A stretch of 64,000 nucleotides of DNA from CAWGJF01 sp963822905 (GCA_963822905.1 CAWGJF010000001.1:1240001-1304000); one strand, 5' to 3'. Counted from the stretch's first letter, positions 47,131 through 56,169 are shown. The notes: generated by a model from the letters alone, not told the origin. A program made the numbers and translations.

Positions 47131-48972
47131 ATGCATTGTACTCAAAAAAAAATGTTCTCAGTCGACACCAGTAAGACACTCCTTCTATCCAGGAATGAAA
47201 TTGAAGAAAAATTTAAATGGAATTTGTCAGATATATATTTGGATGATAGTGAATGGGAAAATGATTTTGACTGGGTAATTAGTAAAATTCCTGACTATAA
47301 AAAATTTGAAGGAAAATTAGCTGATTACCCTGATTCACTTCTTGCTTGTCTAAAACTTGATGACGAAGTTGGAATAAAACTTGAAAGACTTTATCTCTAT
47401 TCAATGCTTGCTAAGGATAGTGATTTACGTGACAATAAATACCAGGCAATGGATGATAGGATAAAATCTTTATATTCAAAAGTCACTGCTACAAGTTCAT
47501 TTATCAAACCAGAACTTCTCTCCATACCGGATAATCAACTTTTAAATATGATTTCTTCAAATGAAGAATTAAAAATTTATGAGCACATTATTGATGATCT
47601 GCTTCGCACAAAAGCACATACTTTATCAAATAAGGAAGAAAAAATACTTGCACTGGCAGGTGAGGTTACCCAGGCTCCGTACAATGCGTATTCAATGTTT
47701 ACTAACGCAGATATAAAATTTCCTGTGATTAAAAATGATGAAGATAACGATGTAGAACTTTCTCACGCAAGGTTTTATGCAGCTATGTATTCAGGCGATC
47801 GTGAATACCGAAAACGGGCTTTCAAAGGTTATTTGAGTTCATACCAGAATTATGTAAATACATTTTCATCATTATTCAATAGCAATCTAAAAACAAATAT
47901 CTTCAATGCGAGGTCAAGAAATTACTCCTCTGCCCGCGAAGCATCTCTTGATAAAAACAATATTCCTATCTCAGTTTATGATAAACTAATCGATGCAGTA
48001 AATAAAAACTTTGAACCGATGCATAGATGGGCTGGCTTAAAAAAGAAATTATTGAAGGTGAATGAACTTTGTCCTTTTGATGTGTATGTTACTGTATTCA
48101 GTCACGATAATGAAAAGAAATATCAATACAAAGATGCGACTGAGTTAGTTCTAAAATCACTTGAGATCATGGGTGACGATTACCGTGATTCTTTAATGTT
48201 GGCATTTAATAACAGGTGGATTGATGTTTATGAAACACAAGCTAAAAAAAGCGGGGCTTACTCTTCTGGAACAACTTTCGGTGTTCATCCATACGTGTTA
48301 TTGAACTGGACAGATTTGCTCAACGATGTCTTTACTCTTGCGCATGAAATGGGACATAATATGCATTCTTATTATACCGGACTGACACAACCGTTTCCTT
48401 ATGCAAACTATTCTATATTTCTAGCTGAAGTAGCTTCAACATTTAATGAATCATTATTGCTGGAATACCTGATTAATAATTCACAAAAAAAAGATGAAAA
48501 ACTTTTCCTTCTGGAAAAGTATTTGGATAACATAACTGCAACGTTTTACAGACAGGTAATGTTCGCAGAGTTTGAAATGAATGCCTATAATAAAACAGAA
48601 AATGGTGAAGCCTTAACCCCTGAAGTCTTATGTAAGATGTATAAAGCTATTTATCAAAAATACTGGGGTCCTGAAATGAATGTTGTAAAAGAAGAAGAAT
48701 ATACTTGGGCAAGGATTCCGCATTTTTATTATAATTTTTATGTCTATCAATATTCAACCGGTTTTGCTGCATCAGAAGTTTTATCCGGCAAAGTAAAATC
48801 AGAGGGTGAGCCCGCCGTAAAGAAATACATTGAATTCTTAAAAGCCGGCAGTTCAGATTATCCGATTAACATCCTAAAAAAAGCCGGTGTTGACATGAAC
48901 TCTTCCGAACCTGTAATTGCAGTTACTTCAAAAATGAATCAAATACTCAACGAAGTAGAATCGTTGCTCTAA
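47131..48972 (+). CDS. pepF: oligoendopeptidase F (M3 peptidase)
   Basis: Cytoplasmic zinc peptidase of 613 residues that degrades peptides of roughly 7-17 residues. The N-terminal half includes FKWNLSDIYLDD and ILALAGEVTQAPYNAYSMFTNADIKFP. The zinc site is LAHEMGHNMHSYY with Glu downstream in FLAEVASTFNE. Length matches PepF (about 600). An AGGGAAG ribosome-binding site precedes the ATG. Confidence 0.93.
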   Translation: MHCTQKKMFSVDTSKTLLLSRNEIEEKFKWNLSDIYLDDSEWENDFDWVISKIPDYKKFEGKLADYPDSLLACLKLDDEVGIKLERLYLYSMLAKDSDLRDNKYQAMDDRIKSLYSKVTATSSFIKPELLSIPDNQLLNMISSNEELKIYEHIIDDLLRTKAHTLSNKEEKILALAGEVTQAPYNAYSMFTNADIKFPVIKNDEDNDVELSHARFYAAMYSGDREYRKRAFKGYLSSYQNYVNTFSSLFNSNLKTNIFNARSRNYSSAREASLDKNNIPISVYDKLIDAVNKNFEPMHRWAGLKKKLLKVNELCPFDVYVTVFSHDNEKKYQYKDATELVLKSLEIMGDDYRDSLMLAFNNRWIDVYETQAKKSGAYSSGTTFGVHPYVLLNWTDLLNDVFTLAHEMGHNMHSYYTGLTQPFPYANYSIFLAEVASTFNESLLLEYLINNSQKKDEKLFLLEKYLDNITATFYRQVMFAEFEMNAYNKTENGEALTPEVLCKMYKAIYQKYWGPEMNVVKEEEYTWARIPHFYYNFYVYQYSTGFAASEVLSGKVKSEGEPAVKKYIEFLKAGSSDYPINILKKAGVDMNSSEPVIAVTSKMNQILNEVESLL

Positions 48973-48990
48973 AATAGCGGGGAAACATAA

Positions 48991-50007
48991 ATGAAAATAT
49001 ACTCTCGAAAAGAACTTAATCAATACGAGCATTCACTTACCTACGATGACATTAGTTTAATTCCGACTGAAATTTCCAGGATAAAATCCAGGAAAGATGC
49101 TGATATATCAGGTGATTTTCTGGGTCAAAAACTATCCTTACCAATAATTTCTAGTCCAATGGAGTCTGTAACAGGATTAGAAATGGCGAAAGAATTAACA
49201 ACTCTTGGTTGTATAGGAATTCTTAACCGGTTTGACTCTTCACTAAAAGAAGTTATAAATCGAAAAGAAAATGGAAAAGGAGTAATTGCTGTTTCAATTG
49301 CACTTAATTCTCCGGATGAGGAAATTGAAAAACTAACTGCTGCAGGTTACCTGATCTGTATTGATACTGCAAATGCTAACAACCTTGCTGTATTAAATAA
49401 AGCTGATGAGATCAAAAAGAAATATAATGTGCAACTGATAGTTGGAAACATTGCTCATGGTGCGACTCTTAAAGATTTGGAAAACTCTGGTGCGGACGCT
49501 GTTCGTGTCGGCATCGGAAGTGGCAGTGTTTGCACAACAAGTATACAAACAGGAATCGGAATAGGACAGGTTTCATCATTATTGAATGTTTGTTTGACAA
49601 AAGAAGAACAAAAACTAAATATCAAAATAATTGCTGATGGTGGAATCAAAAGTCCTGGCGATGTTGCAAAGGCAATTTCGCTTGGTGCGGATGCTGTAAT
49701 GCTTGGAAGAATGCTTGCAGGTACAAAAGAAACTCCGGGTGAAGTTATAAAGTATAGTGACCAGCTCTGGAAAAAGTATCGGGGTTCCGCATCCTTCGGT
49801 GTTAAAATGCGAAATGAATTTATTGAAGGTGAAGAAACTCTTGTACCATACAAAGGACAGGTTAAAAATGTAATCAACGGAATCTCTGATGGATTAAAGA
49901 GTTCAATGAGCTATATGAATTGCTTTAATTTATCAGAACTGAAACAGAAAGACTCATTTACAGTATTGAGCGAAAGCTCCTATCTTGAAAGGTTGCCCAA
50001 GAAATAA
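48991..50007 (+). CDS. GMP reductase/IMP dehydrogenase family enzyme without CBS domains
   Basis: TIM-barrel nucleotide oxidoreductase of 338 residues. The N-terminal LTYDDISLIP and the active site GIGSGSVCTTS (Cys181) are those of the IMPDH/GMPR family. No CBS pair is inserted after residue 90, and the flap lacks the Arg-Tyr dyad of IMP dehydrogenases. Together with the length this favours GMP reductase (GuaC-like), although MLAGTKETPGE is IMPDH-like. It starts 18 nt after pepF. The direction of the reaction is not settled by sequence. Confidence 0.75.
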   Translation: MKIYSRKELNQYEHSLTYDDISLIPTEISRIKSRKDADISGDFLGQKLSLPIISSPMESVTGLEMAKELTTLGCIGILNRFDSSLKEVINRKENGKGVIAVSIALNSPDEEIEKLTAAGYLICIDTANANNLAVLNKADEIKKKYNVQLIVGNIAHGATLKDLENSGADAVRVGIGSGSVCTTSIQTGIGIGQVSSLLNVCLTKEEQKLNIKIIADGGIKSPGDVAKAISLGADAVMLGRMLAGTKETPGEVIKYSDQLWKKYRGSASFGVKMRNEFIEGEETLVPYKGQVKNVINGISDGLKSSMSYMNCFNLSELKQKDSFTVLSESSYLERLPKK

Positions 50008-50052
50008 TATTAATAGTGATGAACTATCAGAACTTAATTTTTGTTTAATGTT

Positions 50053-50060
50053 TATATTTG
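50053..50060 (+). promoter_or_regulatory. candidate -7 element for bfr
   Basis: TATATTTG matches the Bacteroidota TAnnTTTG consensus and lies 43-50 nt before the bacterioferritin ATG. A clear -33 partner is not seen. Confidence 0.35.
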
Positions 50061-50102
50061 AGATGTATTTTAAGTTGTTTTCACAATGTGAAAGGAAAAA
50101 TA

Positions 50103-50606
50103 ATGAAACACGAAAAAAGTATTGAGTTATTAAATAAAGCTATTGCAGACGAACTTTTAGCAGTTCATCAATATATGTATTTTCATTTTATTTTGGATGA
50201 TCTTGGTTATGATCTTTTAGCCGGCTTATTCAAAAAAACAGCTATTGAAGAAATGCTGCATGTTGAAAAATTAGCTGAAAGAATTTTGTTTCTTAAAGGT
50301 GAAGTAGAAATGAATGTTGCTGGCAATGTGCAAATGATTAAGGAACCAAAAGAAATGGTAAAATGTGCTGCAGGAATGGAAGATGAGAGCGCAAGAGATT
50401 ATAATCTTTGGGCAAATGAATGCGCTGCTAATGCAGACTCAGCTTCAAAAAAATTGTTTGAAGAATTAGTCTTGGATGAAGAAAGACATTTTGATCAATA
50501 TGATACTGAGCTCGGTAACATTGAAAAATTCGGAGAAAAATATCTGGCACTTCAATCGATAGAAAGAAGTAAGACTGTATCCGCCAGACCTGGAACTGCT
50601 CAATAA
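50103..50606 (+). CDS. bfr: bacterioferritin
   Basis: Iron-storage 24-mer subunit of 167 residues. The ferroxidase ligands are Glu in DELLAVHQY, Glu and His in EEMLHVEKL, Glu in DESARDYN, and Glu and His in LDEERHFDQ. Met in EEMLH sits at the E. coli haem-ligand position (Met52). A C-terminal tail after residue 155 is a little longer than usual. The ATG at 50103 follows GAAAGGA, and the longer frame to 50058 is rejected. It has its own promoter candidate and a terminator, so it is monocistronic. Confidence 0.92.
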   Translation: MKHEKSIELLNKAIADELLAVHQYMYFHFILDDLGYDLLAGLFKKTAIEEMLHVEKLAERILFLKGEVEMNVAGNVQMIKEPKEMVKCAAGMEDESARDYNLWANECAANADSASKKLFEELVLDEERHFDQYDTELGNIEKFGEKYLALQSIERSKTVSARPGTAQ

Positions 50607-50633
50607 ATTTTGAATTTTTATTTAATCCTGTTT

Positions 50634-50658
50634 AGCCGGTATTTACCGGCTTTTTTTA
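50634..50658 (+). terminator. intrinsic terminator after bfr
   Basis: AGCCGGT pairs with ACCGGCT around ATTT, followed by a run of seven T. It lies 28 nt after the bacterioferritin stop. Confidence 0.93.
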
Positions 50659-50778
50659 TTTATAATTTAGCTTTTGTTATAATCTTAGATAGAAAAAGAA
50701 CGTCAGATTAAAAATTGACTGTTTATTGTTAGTCTATATTTAATAAGTTAATCGGAACAAAAAAGATTGAGGAATGTT

Positions 50779-51330
50779 ATGAATAGTAAACGAATTTTTA
50801 GATTAGTTTTTTTGATTGTATTAATGTTAATAACCTTAAGTTGTTCTAAAAAGGAAAACCCGGTTAATCCACCTTCGGATTCGAATGTTATTCTAAATTC
50901 TTCATTCGAAAAAAATGGAGTACCTGATAATGATGGTTGGACGATTTCAGCAAGACCATTAGGTGAAATAACAACCGATGCTCCTCCTGGAGGAGAAACC
51001 TACTGTTTAAAACTTGAAGCATCTAATCCTGGAGGAATGGCGACAATAAAAGTTCCGGTTGTGACGAATAAACAAGTTTATAATTTTATTTTTTGGGCCA
51101 AAACTAATCAACCTTCAAGTAGCGCATTTTTTGATTTAATACGAAACGGGCAGATTCAGAATAGTGAAGAGCTAAATATTATGGATACTACCTGGACAGA
51201 ATATTCACTTGTTGATACATTACAGGTGATGAGCGGTGATTCTATAAGAATTACTTTTTCGGAAAGACTATCACCGTTACAATTTTTTGAAAGTTATTTT
51301 GATTTGGTTAAGGTTGAAACGGTGGATTAA
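50779..51330 (+). CDS. lipoprotein with carbohydrate-binding-like domain
   Basis: Protein of 183 residues. Signal sequence and lipobox ITLSC are followed by a linker and a jelly-roll-like domain: VILNSSFEKNGVPDNDGWTIS, GGETYCLKLEASN, YNFIFWAKTN and the final YFDLVKVE. This order of strands is that of CBM4/9-type modules. A GAGG 6 nt before the ATG at 50779 selects this start over the TTG at 50767. The single protein has no catalytic domain and could tether or sense glycans. Its end is 4 nt from the converging copA. Confidence 0.65.
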   Translation: MNSKRIFRLVFLIVLMLITLSCSKKENPVNPPSDSNVILNSSFEKNGVPDNDGWTISARPLGEITTDAPPGGETYCLKLEASNPGGMATIKVPVVTNKQVYNFIFWAKTNQPSSSAFFDLIRNGQIQNSEELNIMDTTWTEYSLVDTLQVMSGDSIRITFSERLSPLQFFESYFDLVKVETVD

Positions 51331-51334
51331 ACCA

Positions 51335-53578
51335 TTAAAATTTTATCTTTTTCAATCGTAATGAATTAGATACGACTGACACCGAACTAAAAGACATTGC
51401 CAGGGCTGCAAACATCGGGTTCAATAATCCGAGAGCTGCAAGTGGTACGCCTATCGAATTATAAATAAATGCCCAGAATAAATTTTGTTTGATAGTTTTA
51501 ATTGTTTGTTTCGAAAGTTTAAATGAATTTATAACGCCATTCAGATCTCCATTAACAAGTACAATATCTCCCGTTTCAATTGCAACGTCTGTTCCAGTCC
51601 CAATAGCAATCCCTAAATCACTTTGAGCTAAAGCCGGGGCATCGTTTATTCCATCTCCAACCATTGCTACAGTTTTATTTTGTGATTGAAATTTTTTAAT
51701 TATATTAATTTTATCTTCAGGAAGTAATTCATATTCATACTCATCAATCCCAATACTTTTAGCTACTGAGTCTGCTGTTGTTTTATTATCTCCTGTTAAC
51801 ATAACAGTTTTAATTTTCATTGACTTTAATTTTCTAATCGCTTCTGATACTTCATCTCTAACCGGATCCTGAATTCCAAAAAAACCGGATAATTTATTAT
51901 TAATAGAAATAAATACAAGAGTCTTTCCCTCACTCTCCAAATTTTCAACATTTTTAATTCGTGTACCGATCTCGACGTTAAACTTATTTATTAGTGATTT
52001 ATTCCCGATAAGTATTTGATCTCCATTTATTTTGCCTTTTAATCCAAACCCTGTTAGGCTTTCAAATTCCTGAATCTCATCCAAATTAATTTTTTGTTCT
52101 TTTGCAAATTCAACTATTGAATTGGCAATCGGATGTTCTGATCTTTTTTCAAGTGAAGCAGCAATCTTAATTAATTTTTCTTTATCTATTTCAAAAGATT
52201 CAACCAGAGTAACTTTAGGCTTACCCGAAGTTATAGTCCCTGTTTTATCAAAAATTATTACATCAATCTTATGAAATTGTTCAAGGCTTTCTGCATTTTT
52301 TATAAGGATTCCATTTTGAGCGCCTTTTCCAATTCCAACAATTAACGCTGTTGGTGTTGCTAATCCAAGTGCACACGGACAAGCAATAATTAAGACAGCA
52401 ATAAAGTTTAGTAATGCCGTACTTATTCCTGCAGCGGATCCGAATAATATCCATCCGAAAAAAGTTAAAATTGCAATGAGAATAATAACTGGAACGAAGA
52501 CAGCGGCTACTTTATCTGCTAATTGCTGAATTGGTGCTTTTGAGCCCTGTGCCTGTTCAACCATTTTAATTATATGACCAAGAACTGAATTCTCTCCAAG
52601 TGCTGTTACCTCAAATTCAAAAGTTCCGGTTTTATTTATCGAACCGCCGATAATTTTTGAACCAATATCTTTTTCAACAGGAATGGATTCACCAGTAATC
52701 ATTGATTCATCTACACTCGAGTTTCCTTTTTTAAGAATTCCATCAGCTGGAATTTTCCCTCCGGGTTTAACAATTACTAAATCCTTTAATTCCAAATCGT
52801 CTATATTGATTTCTGTTTCATTTCCATTCCTGATTACTAATACACTCTGCGGTTTTAAAGCAATCAGTTTTTTTATTGCTGATCCTGTTTTTGATTTAGC
52901 CCTGCTTTCAAGCCATCTTCCAAGTAAAATTAAAGTTATAATTACAACTGTAGTATCAAAATAAACATGATTCGAAAGCGAAGAATCCGAAAAAAGATTT
53001 GGGAAAAGAGTAATGGCAACACTAAATAAATATGCAGTTCCTGTTCCGATTGCAACAAGTGAATTCATTTCAGCAGAAAAGTGTTTTAAGTTCTGCCAGA
53101 ATATTAAGAAGAATCTTTTGCCGGAAATAAAAACTACAGGTGTAGCAAAAATCAGTAAAATTTTGTTTATTTCATCTTGTGTCAAATTTAAAATAGAACG
53201 CGAGTTTTCAAACATGCTTCCCATGCTCAAAAAAAGAATAGGGATTGTCATTGTTAATGCAAAAATCAAATCATGCTTTAGGTTGATTTCATATTGAGAG
53301 TTGTGTCCCTCATCTTCAGATTTTGTTTTGTTCTGTTTTTTGTTGTTTTCATTTAAATCTATTTTATAACCGGCATCTTCAACTACCTTTTTGATTTGCT
53401 GCAAATCAGCAACCGATTTATCAATTTCAAAAGAAGCTTTCTCTGTTGCAAAATTTACCGCAACATTTTTTACTCCTTCGATTGAAGATATTGATTTTTC
53501 AACTCTTGCAACACAACTTGCACAAGTCATTCCTTCAACTGGCAAAGTCAAATGTTCTATGTTTTGTTTAACAGTCAT
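51335..53578 (-). CDS. copA: P1B-type copper-exporting ATPase
   Basis: Membrane pump of 747 residues that exports Cu(I). The N-terminal heavy-metal domain has GMTCASCVARVE, and eight membrane helices follow. The membrane metal site is CPC (about 400) in CPCALGLATP. The phosphorylation site DKTGTITSG is near 442, and the hinge has GDGINDAPAL. NSIGVPLAALG and MSFSSVSVVSNSLRL, conserved in Cu+ pumps, complete the metal path. It follows the chaperone gene by 16 nt in the copper operon. Confidence 0.95.
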   Translation of the reverse strand: MTVKQNIEHLTLPVEGMTCASCVARVEKSISSIEGVKNVAVNFATEKASFEIDKSVADLQQIKKVVEDAGYKIDLNENNKKQNKTKSEDEGHNSQYEINLKHDLIFALTMTIPILFLSMGSMFENSRSILNLTQDEINKILLIFATPVVFISGKRFFLIFWQNLKHFSAEMNSLVAIGTGTAYLFSVAITLFPNLFSDSSLSNHVYFDTTVVIITLILLGRWLESRAKSKTGSAIKKLIALKPQSVLVIRNGNETEINIDDLELKDLVIVKPGGKIPADGILKKGNSSVDESMITGESIPVEKDIGSKIIGGSINKTGTFEFEVTALGENSVLGHIIKMVEQAQGSKAPIQQLADKVAAVFVPVIILIAILTFFGWILFGSAAGISTALLNFIAVLIIACPCALGLATPTALIVGIGKGAQNGILIKNAESLEQFHKIDVIIFDKTGTITSGKPKVTLVESFEIDKEKLIKIAASLEKRSEHPIANSIVEFAKEQKINLDEIQEFESLTGFGLKGKINGDQILIGNKSLINKFNVEIGTRIKNVENLESEGKTLVFISINNKLSGFFGIQDPVRDEVSEAIRKLKSMKIKTVMLTGDNKTTADSVAKSIGIDEYEYELLPEDKINIIKKFQSQNKTVAMVGDGINDAPALAQSDLGIAIGTGTDVAIETGDIVLVNGDLNGVINSFKLSKQTIKTIKQNLFWAFIYNSIGVPLAALGLLNPMFAALAMSFSSVSVVSNSLRLKKIKF

Positions 53579-53594
53579 TTTATTTAATTCAGGT

Positions 53595-53792
53595 TTAATT
53601 TTTTACTGAATACCCGGCTTCTTCAATTGCATCAACTATTTTTTTATCATCAACTTTATTCTCATCAAACTCAACTTCAGCAAAGCCAATTTTTATATCT
53701 GTTTTTTGCAGATTTAATTTTGATAAACTTTTTTGAACTGCCATCACACAATGTTCGCAGCTCATTCCATCTATTTTATAGATTCTTTTCAT
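53595..53792 (-). CDS. copZ: copper chaperone (HMA domain)
   Basis: Single heavy-metal-associated domain of 65 residues with metal site GMSCEHC and a C-terminal IEEAGYSVKN. It carries Cu(I) to the ATPase. The ATG at 53792 follows GGAG by 7 nt, and an in-frame upstream start at 53804 is less likely. It heads the copZ-copA operon and lies about 100 nt downstream of the HMA-AraC regulator on the same strand. Confidence 0.9.
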   Translation of the reverse strand: MKRIYKIDGMSCEHCVMAVQKSLSKLNLQKTDIKIGFAEVEFDENKVDDKKIVDAIEEAGYSVKN

Positions 53793-53829
53793 AATTATCT
53801 CCAAATAATTTGAATTTGTATTGATACAA

Positions 53830-53837
53830 CAAAGTTA
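53830..53837 (-). promoter_or_regulatory. candidate -7 element for copZ-copA
   Basis: Minus-strand TAACTTTG fits TAnnTTTG and sits 38-45 nt before the copZ start, suggesting the operon has its own promoter downstream of the regulator gene. No clear -33 box. Confidence 0.35.
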
Positions 53838-53896
53838 AGTCGCCAAAGCGTATTTTTCGTTACAAAATTCTAAGAAAAAGTTATAGTTTAATTTTA

Positions 53897-54466
53897 CTAT
53901 ATCTTATCAAGAGGGACTCTTTTAGGGGAGTTCATTTCCTTAAAGTTAGAAGGAGTAAAACCGGTTACCTGTTTAAATTGATTTGAAAGATGCTGTACAC
54001 TGCTGTATCCTAATCTATAAGCAATTTCACTCAGTGTTAATTCATCATAAGCTAACAGTTCTTTCACTTTTTCAATTTTCTGATGAATGATAAATTTCTC
54101 AATCGTTGTTCCTTCTGAAGTTGAAAATAAAGTACTGAGGTGGTTATAGTTTACATTCAATTCATCTGTAATGTATTTGTGAAAATTAATTTTTTCCAGA
54201 GACTTATCTGAATGATGTATCCTTTCTATAATCAGCACTTTAATCTTTTCTATCAACTTAACGTTTTTATCTTCGATTAGTTCAAAACCGTTTTCATTCA
54301 GTACCTTCTCAATTTTTTCTACAGGCAGATTACCATCGCTTGTCTGGATGGTCGCCTTACCGAGTATAATTTCATTTACTTTTAATTCGAGTTTTTCAAG
54401 TTCTTCACGTACAACCTTAATGCAGCGGTTGCACACCATGTTTTTTATATGAATTACAGTTTCCAT
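53897..54466 (-). CDS. AraC-family regulator fused to an N-terminal HMA metal domain
   Basis: Protein of 189 residues with an unusual architecture. Residues 1-65 form a ferredoxin-like heavy-metal domain (METVIHIKNMVCNRCIKVV) with Cys12 and Cys15. The C-terminal half is an AraC helix-turn-helix pair: YNHLSTLFSTSEGTTIEKFI and LSEIAYRLGYSSVQHLSNQFKQVTGFTPSNFK. It is followed by copZ and copA on the same strand. The layout suggests a copper sensor that regulates the pump. Metal binding and targets are inferred. The ATG at 54466 begins the metal domain, and a longer frame to 54490 exists. Confidence 0.85.
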   Translation of the reverse strand: METVIHIKNMVCNRCIKVVREELEKLELKVNEIILGKATIQTSDGNLPVEKIEKVLNENGFELIEDKNVKLIEKIKVLIIERIHHSDKSLEKINFHKYITDELNVNYNHLSTLFSTSEGTTIEKFIIHQKIEKVKELLAYDELTLSEIAYRLGYSSVQHLSNQFKQVTGFTPSNFKEMNSPKRVPLDKI

Positions 54467-54684
54467 ATTCTTGGTGAGAGTATTTAACAAATTTGTAAAT
54501 CTTCACTTAAATAGTATGAATTTTATCAAAATTATCAAATATTGCTAATTCTGCACTGCCCACAGTCTGGATTTGATAATAAGCTTCCCCGTAACTTCTG
54601 TTTTTTATTGATTTTACAGAGAAAGTTTAATAAGTTTACCAGCTATTTATAATCTAAATTTTCAACAATTCCTAGAGGTGAAAA

Positions 54685-54987
54685 ATGACGAAGGCTGATA
54701 TTGTTGATCGAGTGGCAGCCGGAACCGGTTTGACAAAACTTGAAACTGAAGCAATTATTGAAGGTTTTTTTAAAACAGTAATTGAATCCCTCAAGGAAGG
54801 CAGAGGAATTGAGATCCGTGGATTTGGAAGTTATCGTGTTAAGAAAAAAAATGCCCGACAGGCAAGAAATCCTAAAACAGGAGAACAGGTTTATGTTCCA
54901 GAACATTTTGTTCCTACATTTAAATTTTCAAAGGATTTTAAAGAATTGGTAAACCAGGGAATGATGGAAAAAGAAGGAAGTAAATAA
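54685..54987 (+). CDS. HU family DNA-binding protein
   Basis: Histone-like nucleoid protein of 100 residues. The pattern MTKADIVDRVAAGTGLTKLETEAIIEGFF, then EIRGFGSYRVKKKNARQARNPKTGEQV and VPTFKFSKDFKELVN is diagnostic of HU/IHF, with the DNA-binding arm RxARNPKTGE. An AGAGG lies 7 nt before the ATG. It is co-transcribed with the next gene through a TAATG overlap. Confidence 0.93.
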   Translation: MTKADIVDRVAAGTGLTKLETEAIIEGFFKTVIESLKEGRGIEIRGFGSYRVKKKNARQARNPKTGEQVYVPEHFVPTFKFSKDFKELVNQGMMEKEGSK

Positions 54988-55898
54988 TGTCCAAGTTTTG
55001 CGGCGAATGTGGTTTTGCCCTCGATAAAGAATATAACTTTTGTCCAAATTGCGGAAGTAAAATAGAATCCAATTTTGAATCCGGTAAGAATGTTGAAAAA
55101 GATATTAATCGGAAAGTTGAAATAATTGTTTGTTCTAATTGTGGAGAAGAAAACCCTGCCGGGTTAACGGCTTGTGAATCCTGTGGTGCTGCATTGTCTG
55201 GTAATTCTAATATTGAAATTAAAAAAGTAGAGGTTAAAAATACATCTGTTGATGAAAAGAAAACAAAAAATAAAAAACCAGTCGATCAAAGAAATGATAA
55301 AAAACAAAAAGAGATTAAAGTAGCGAATAATCAGAAGAGTAATGTTAAAGAACTTAACAGTAAATTTATTTTTGGGATTGCTGGTGGAATACTAGCTATA
55401 GTTGTTTTCGTGCTATTCATCTCAGGAGTTTTCGATAAAGCATCTACGCTAACTAATACTGTGAACCAACAAACTAATTCAGGTGTTAATCTAAACAACC
55501 TGAATGAAATTGCTGATCTTGAAAAAATTGTTGCAGCAAATCCTTCAGATATGAATTCATTAATAAAGTTAGCTAACCTTCAGAATGACAGCGGTCTTCA
55601 CGAAAAAGCAATAGAAAATTATAAAAAATATCTGGATAAAAATCCATCTGATGCAGACGCCAGGATAGATCTTGGAGTTTGTTATTATAATACGAGTAAT
55701 TTTTCAAAAGCAATATCAGAAATGGAAACTGCTTTGAAGTATGCACCCAAACATCAGATTGCACATTTAAATCTGGGAATAGTAAATTTAAGTGCCGGGA
55801 ACCTGCAAGCTGCAAAAGAATGGTTTCAGAAAACGGTCGATATTGATCCAAATTCTGATGCGGGAAAACGCGCACAGGAATTATTAAAATCACATTAA
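54987..55898 (+). CDS. zinc-ribbon, transmembrane and TPR protein
   Basis: Protein of 303 residues. Two zinc ribbons lie at the N-terminus (Cys5, 8, 19, 22 and Cys49, 52, 63, 66), followed by a lysine-rich linker, one membrane helix near 127-149 (FIFGIAGGILAIVVFVLFISGVF) and three TPR repeats (HEKAIENYKKYLDKNPSDADARIDLGVCYYN and the next). The zinc part is cytoplasmic and the TPR part periplasmic if the helix spans once. It overlaps the HU stop. The role is unknown. The combination suggests a membrane adaptor linking a cytoplasmic ligand to TPR partners. Confidence 0.7.
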   Translation: MSKFCGECGFALDKEYNFCPNCGSKIESNFESGKNVEKDINRKVEIIVCSNCGEENPAGLTACESCGAALSGNSNIEIKKVEVKNTSVDEKKTKNKKPVDQRNDKKQKEIKVANNQKSNVKELNSKFIFGIAGGILAIVVFVLFISGVFDKASTLTNTVNQQTNSGVNLNNLNEIADLEKIVAANPSDMNSLIKLANLQNDSGLHEKAIENYKKYLDKNPSDADARIDLGVCYYNTSNFSKAISEMETALKYAPKHQIAHLNLGIVNLSAGNLQAAKEWFQKTVDIDPNSDAGKRAQELLKSH

Positions 55899-55912
55899 TT
55901 TAAGGAGTACAC

Positions 55913-56008
55913 ATGCCGTGTGGTAAAAAAAGAAAACGTCATAAAATGTCTAATCATAAAAGGAAAAAGAGATTAAGAAAGAACAGACATAAAAAGAAAC
56001 TGAAATAA
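55913..56008 (+). CDS. COX24/bS22-type small ribosomal protein
   Basis: A 31-residue, extremely basic protein with the pattern MPCGKKRKRHKM and KRKKRLRKNRHKKK. It resembles the AURKAIP1/COX24 (mS38) domain proteins, whose actinobacterial counterpart bS22 lies in the small subunit. An AAGGAG ribosome-binding site, 7 nt before the ATG, makes it a real gene although it is too short for ordinary calling. It lies 14 nt after the TPR gene, so it could be co-transcribed. No terminator is seen before the tRNA. Confidence 0.8.
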   Translation: MPCGKKRKRHKMSNHKRKKRLRKNRHKKKLK

Positions 56009-56096
56009 ATTAATTTAATGTTACTGCCGATTAACTCTTGGATCTTTCATCCCGTCGAGCTGCAGCATATTTATTTTAATTTCTAAAAATTATCAG

Positions 56097-56169
56097 GCTG
56101 GTGTAGCTCAGCTGGTAGAGCAACGCACTCGTAATGCGTAGGTCACCGGTTCAATTCCGGTCACCAGCT
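56097..56169 (+). tRNA. tRNA-Thr (CGU anticodon)
   Basis: A 73-nt cloverleaf. The acceptor stem GCTGGTG pairs with CACCAGC. D arm AGCTCAGCTGGTAGAGC. The anticodon stem ACGCA/TGCGT encloses the loop CTCGTAA, giving anticodon CGT (reads ACG). The T arm has GGTTCAATTCC. The CCA end is not encoded. Discriminator is T. Confidence 0.95.

Noticed and set aside
49455..49877. Minus-strand ORF of 140 codons
   Set aside because: Antisense to the GMP reductase-like gene, without a start signal or recognisable motif.
54491..54684. Possible small RNA between the AraC and HU genes
   Set aside because: No terminator or stable structure could be recognised by eye. It is probably the promoter region.
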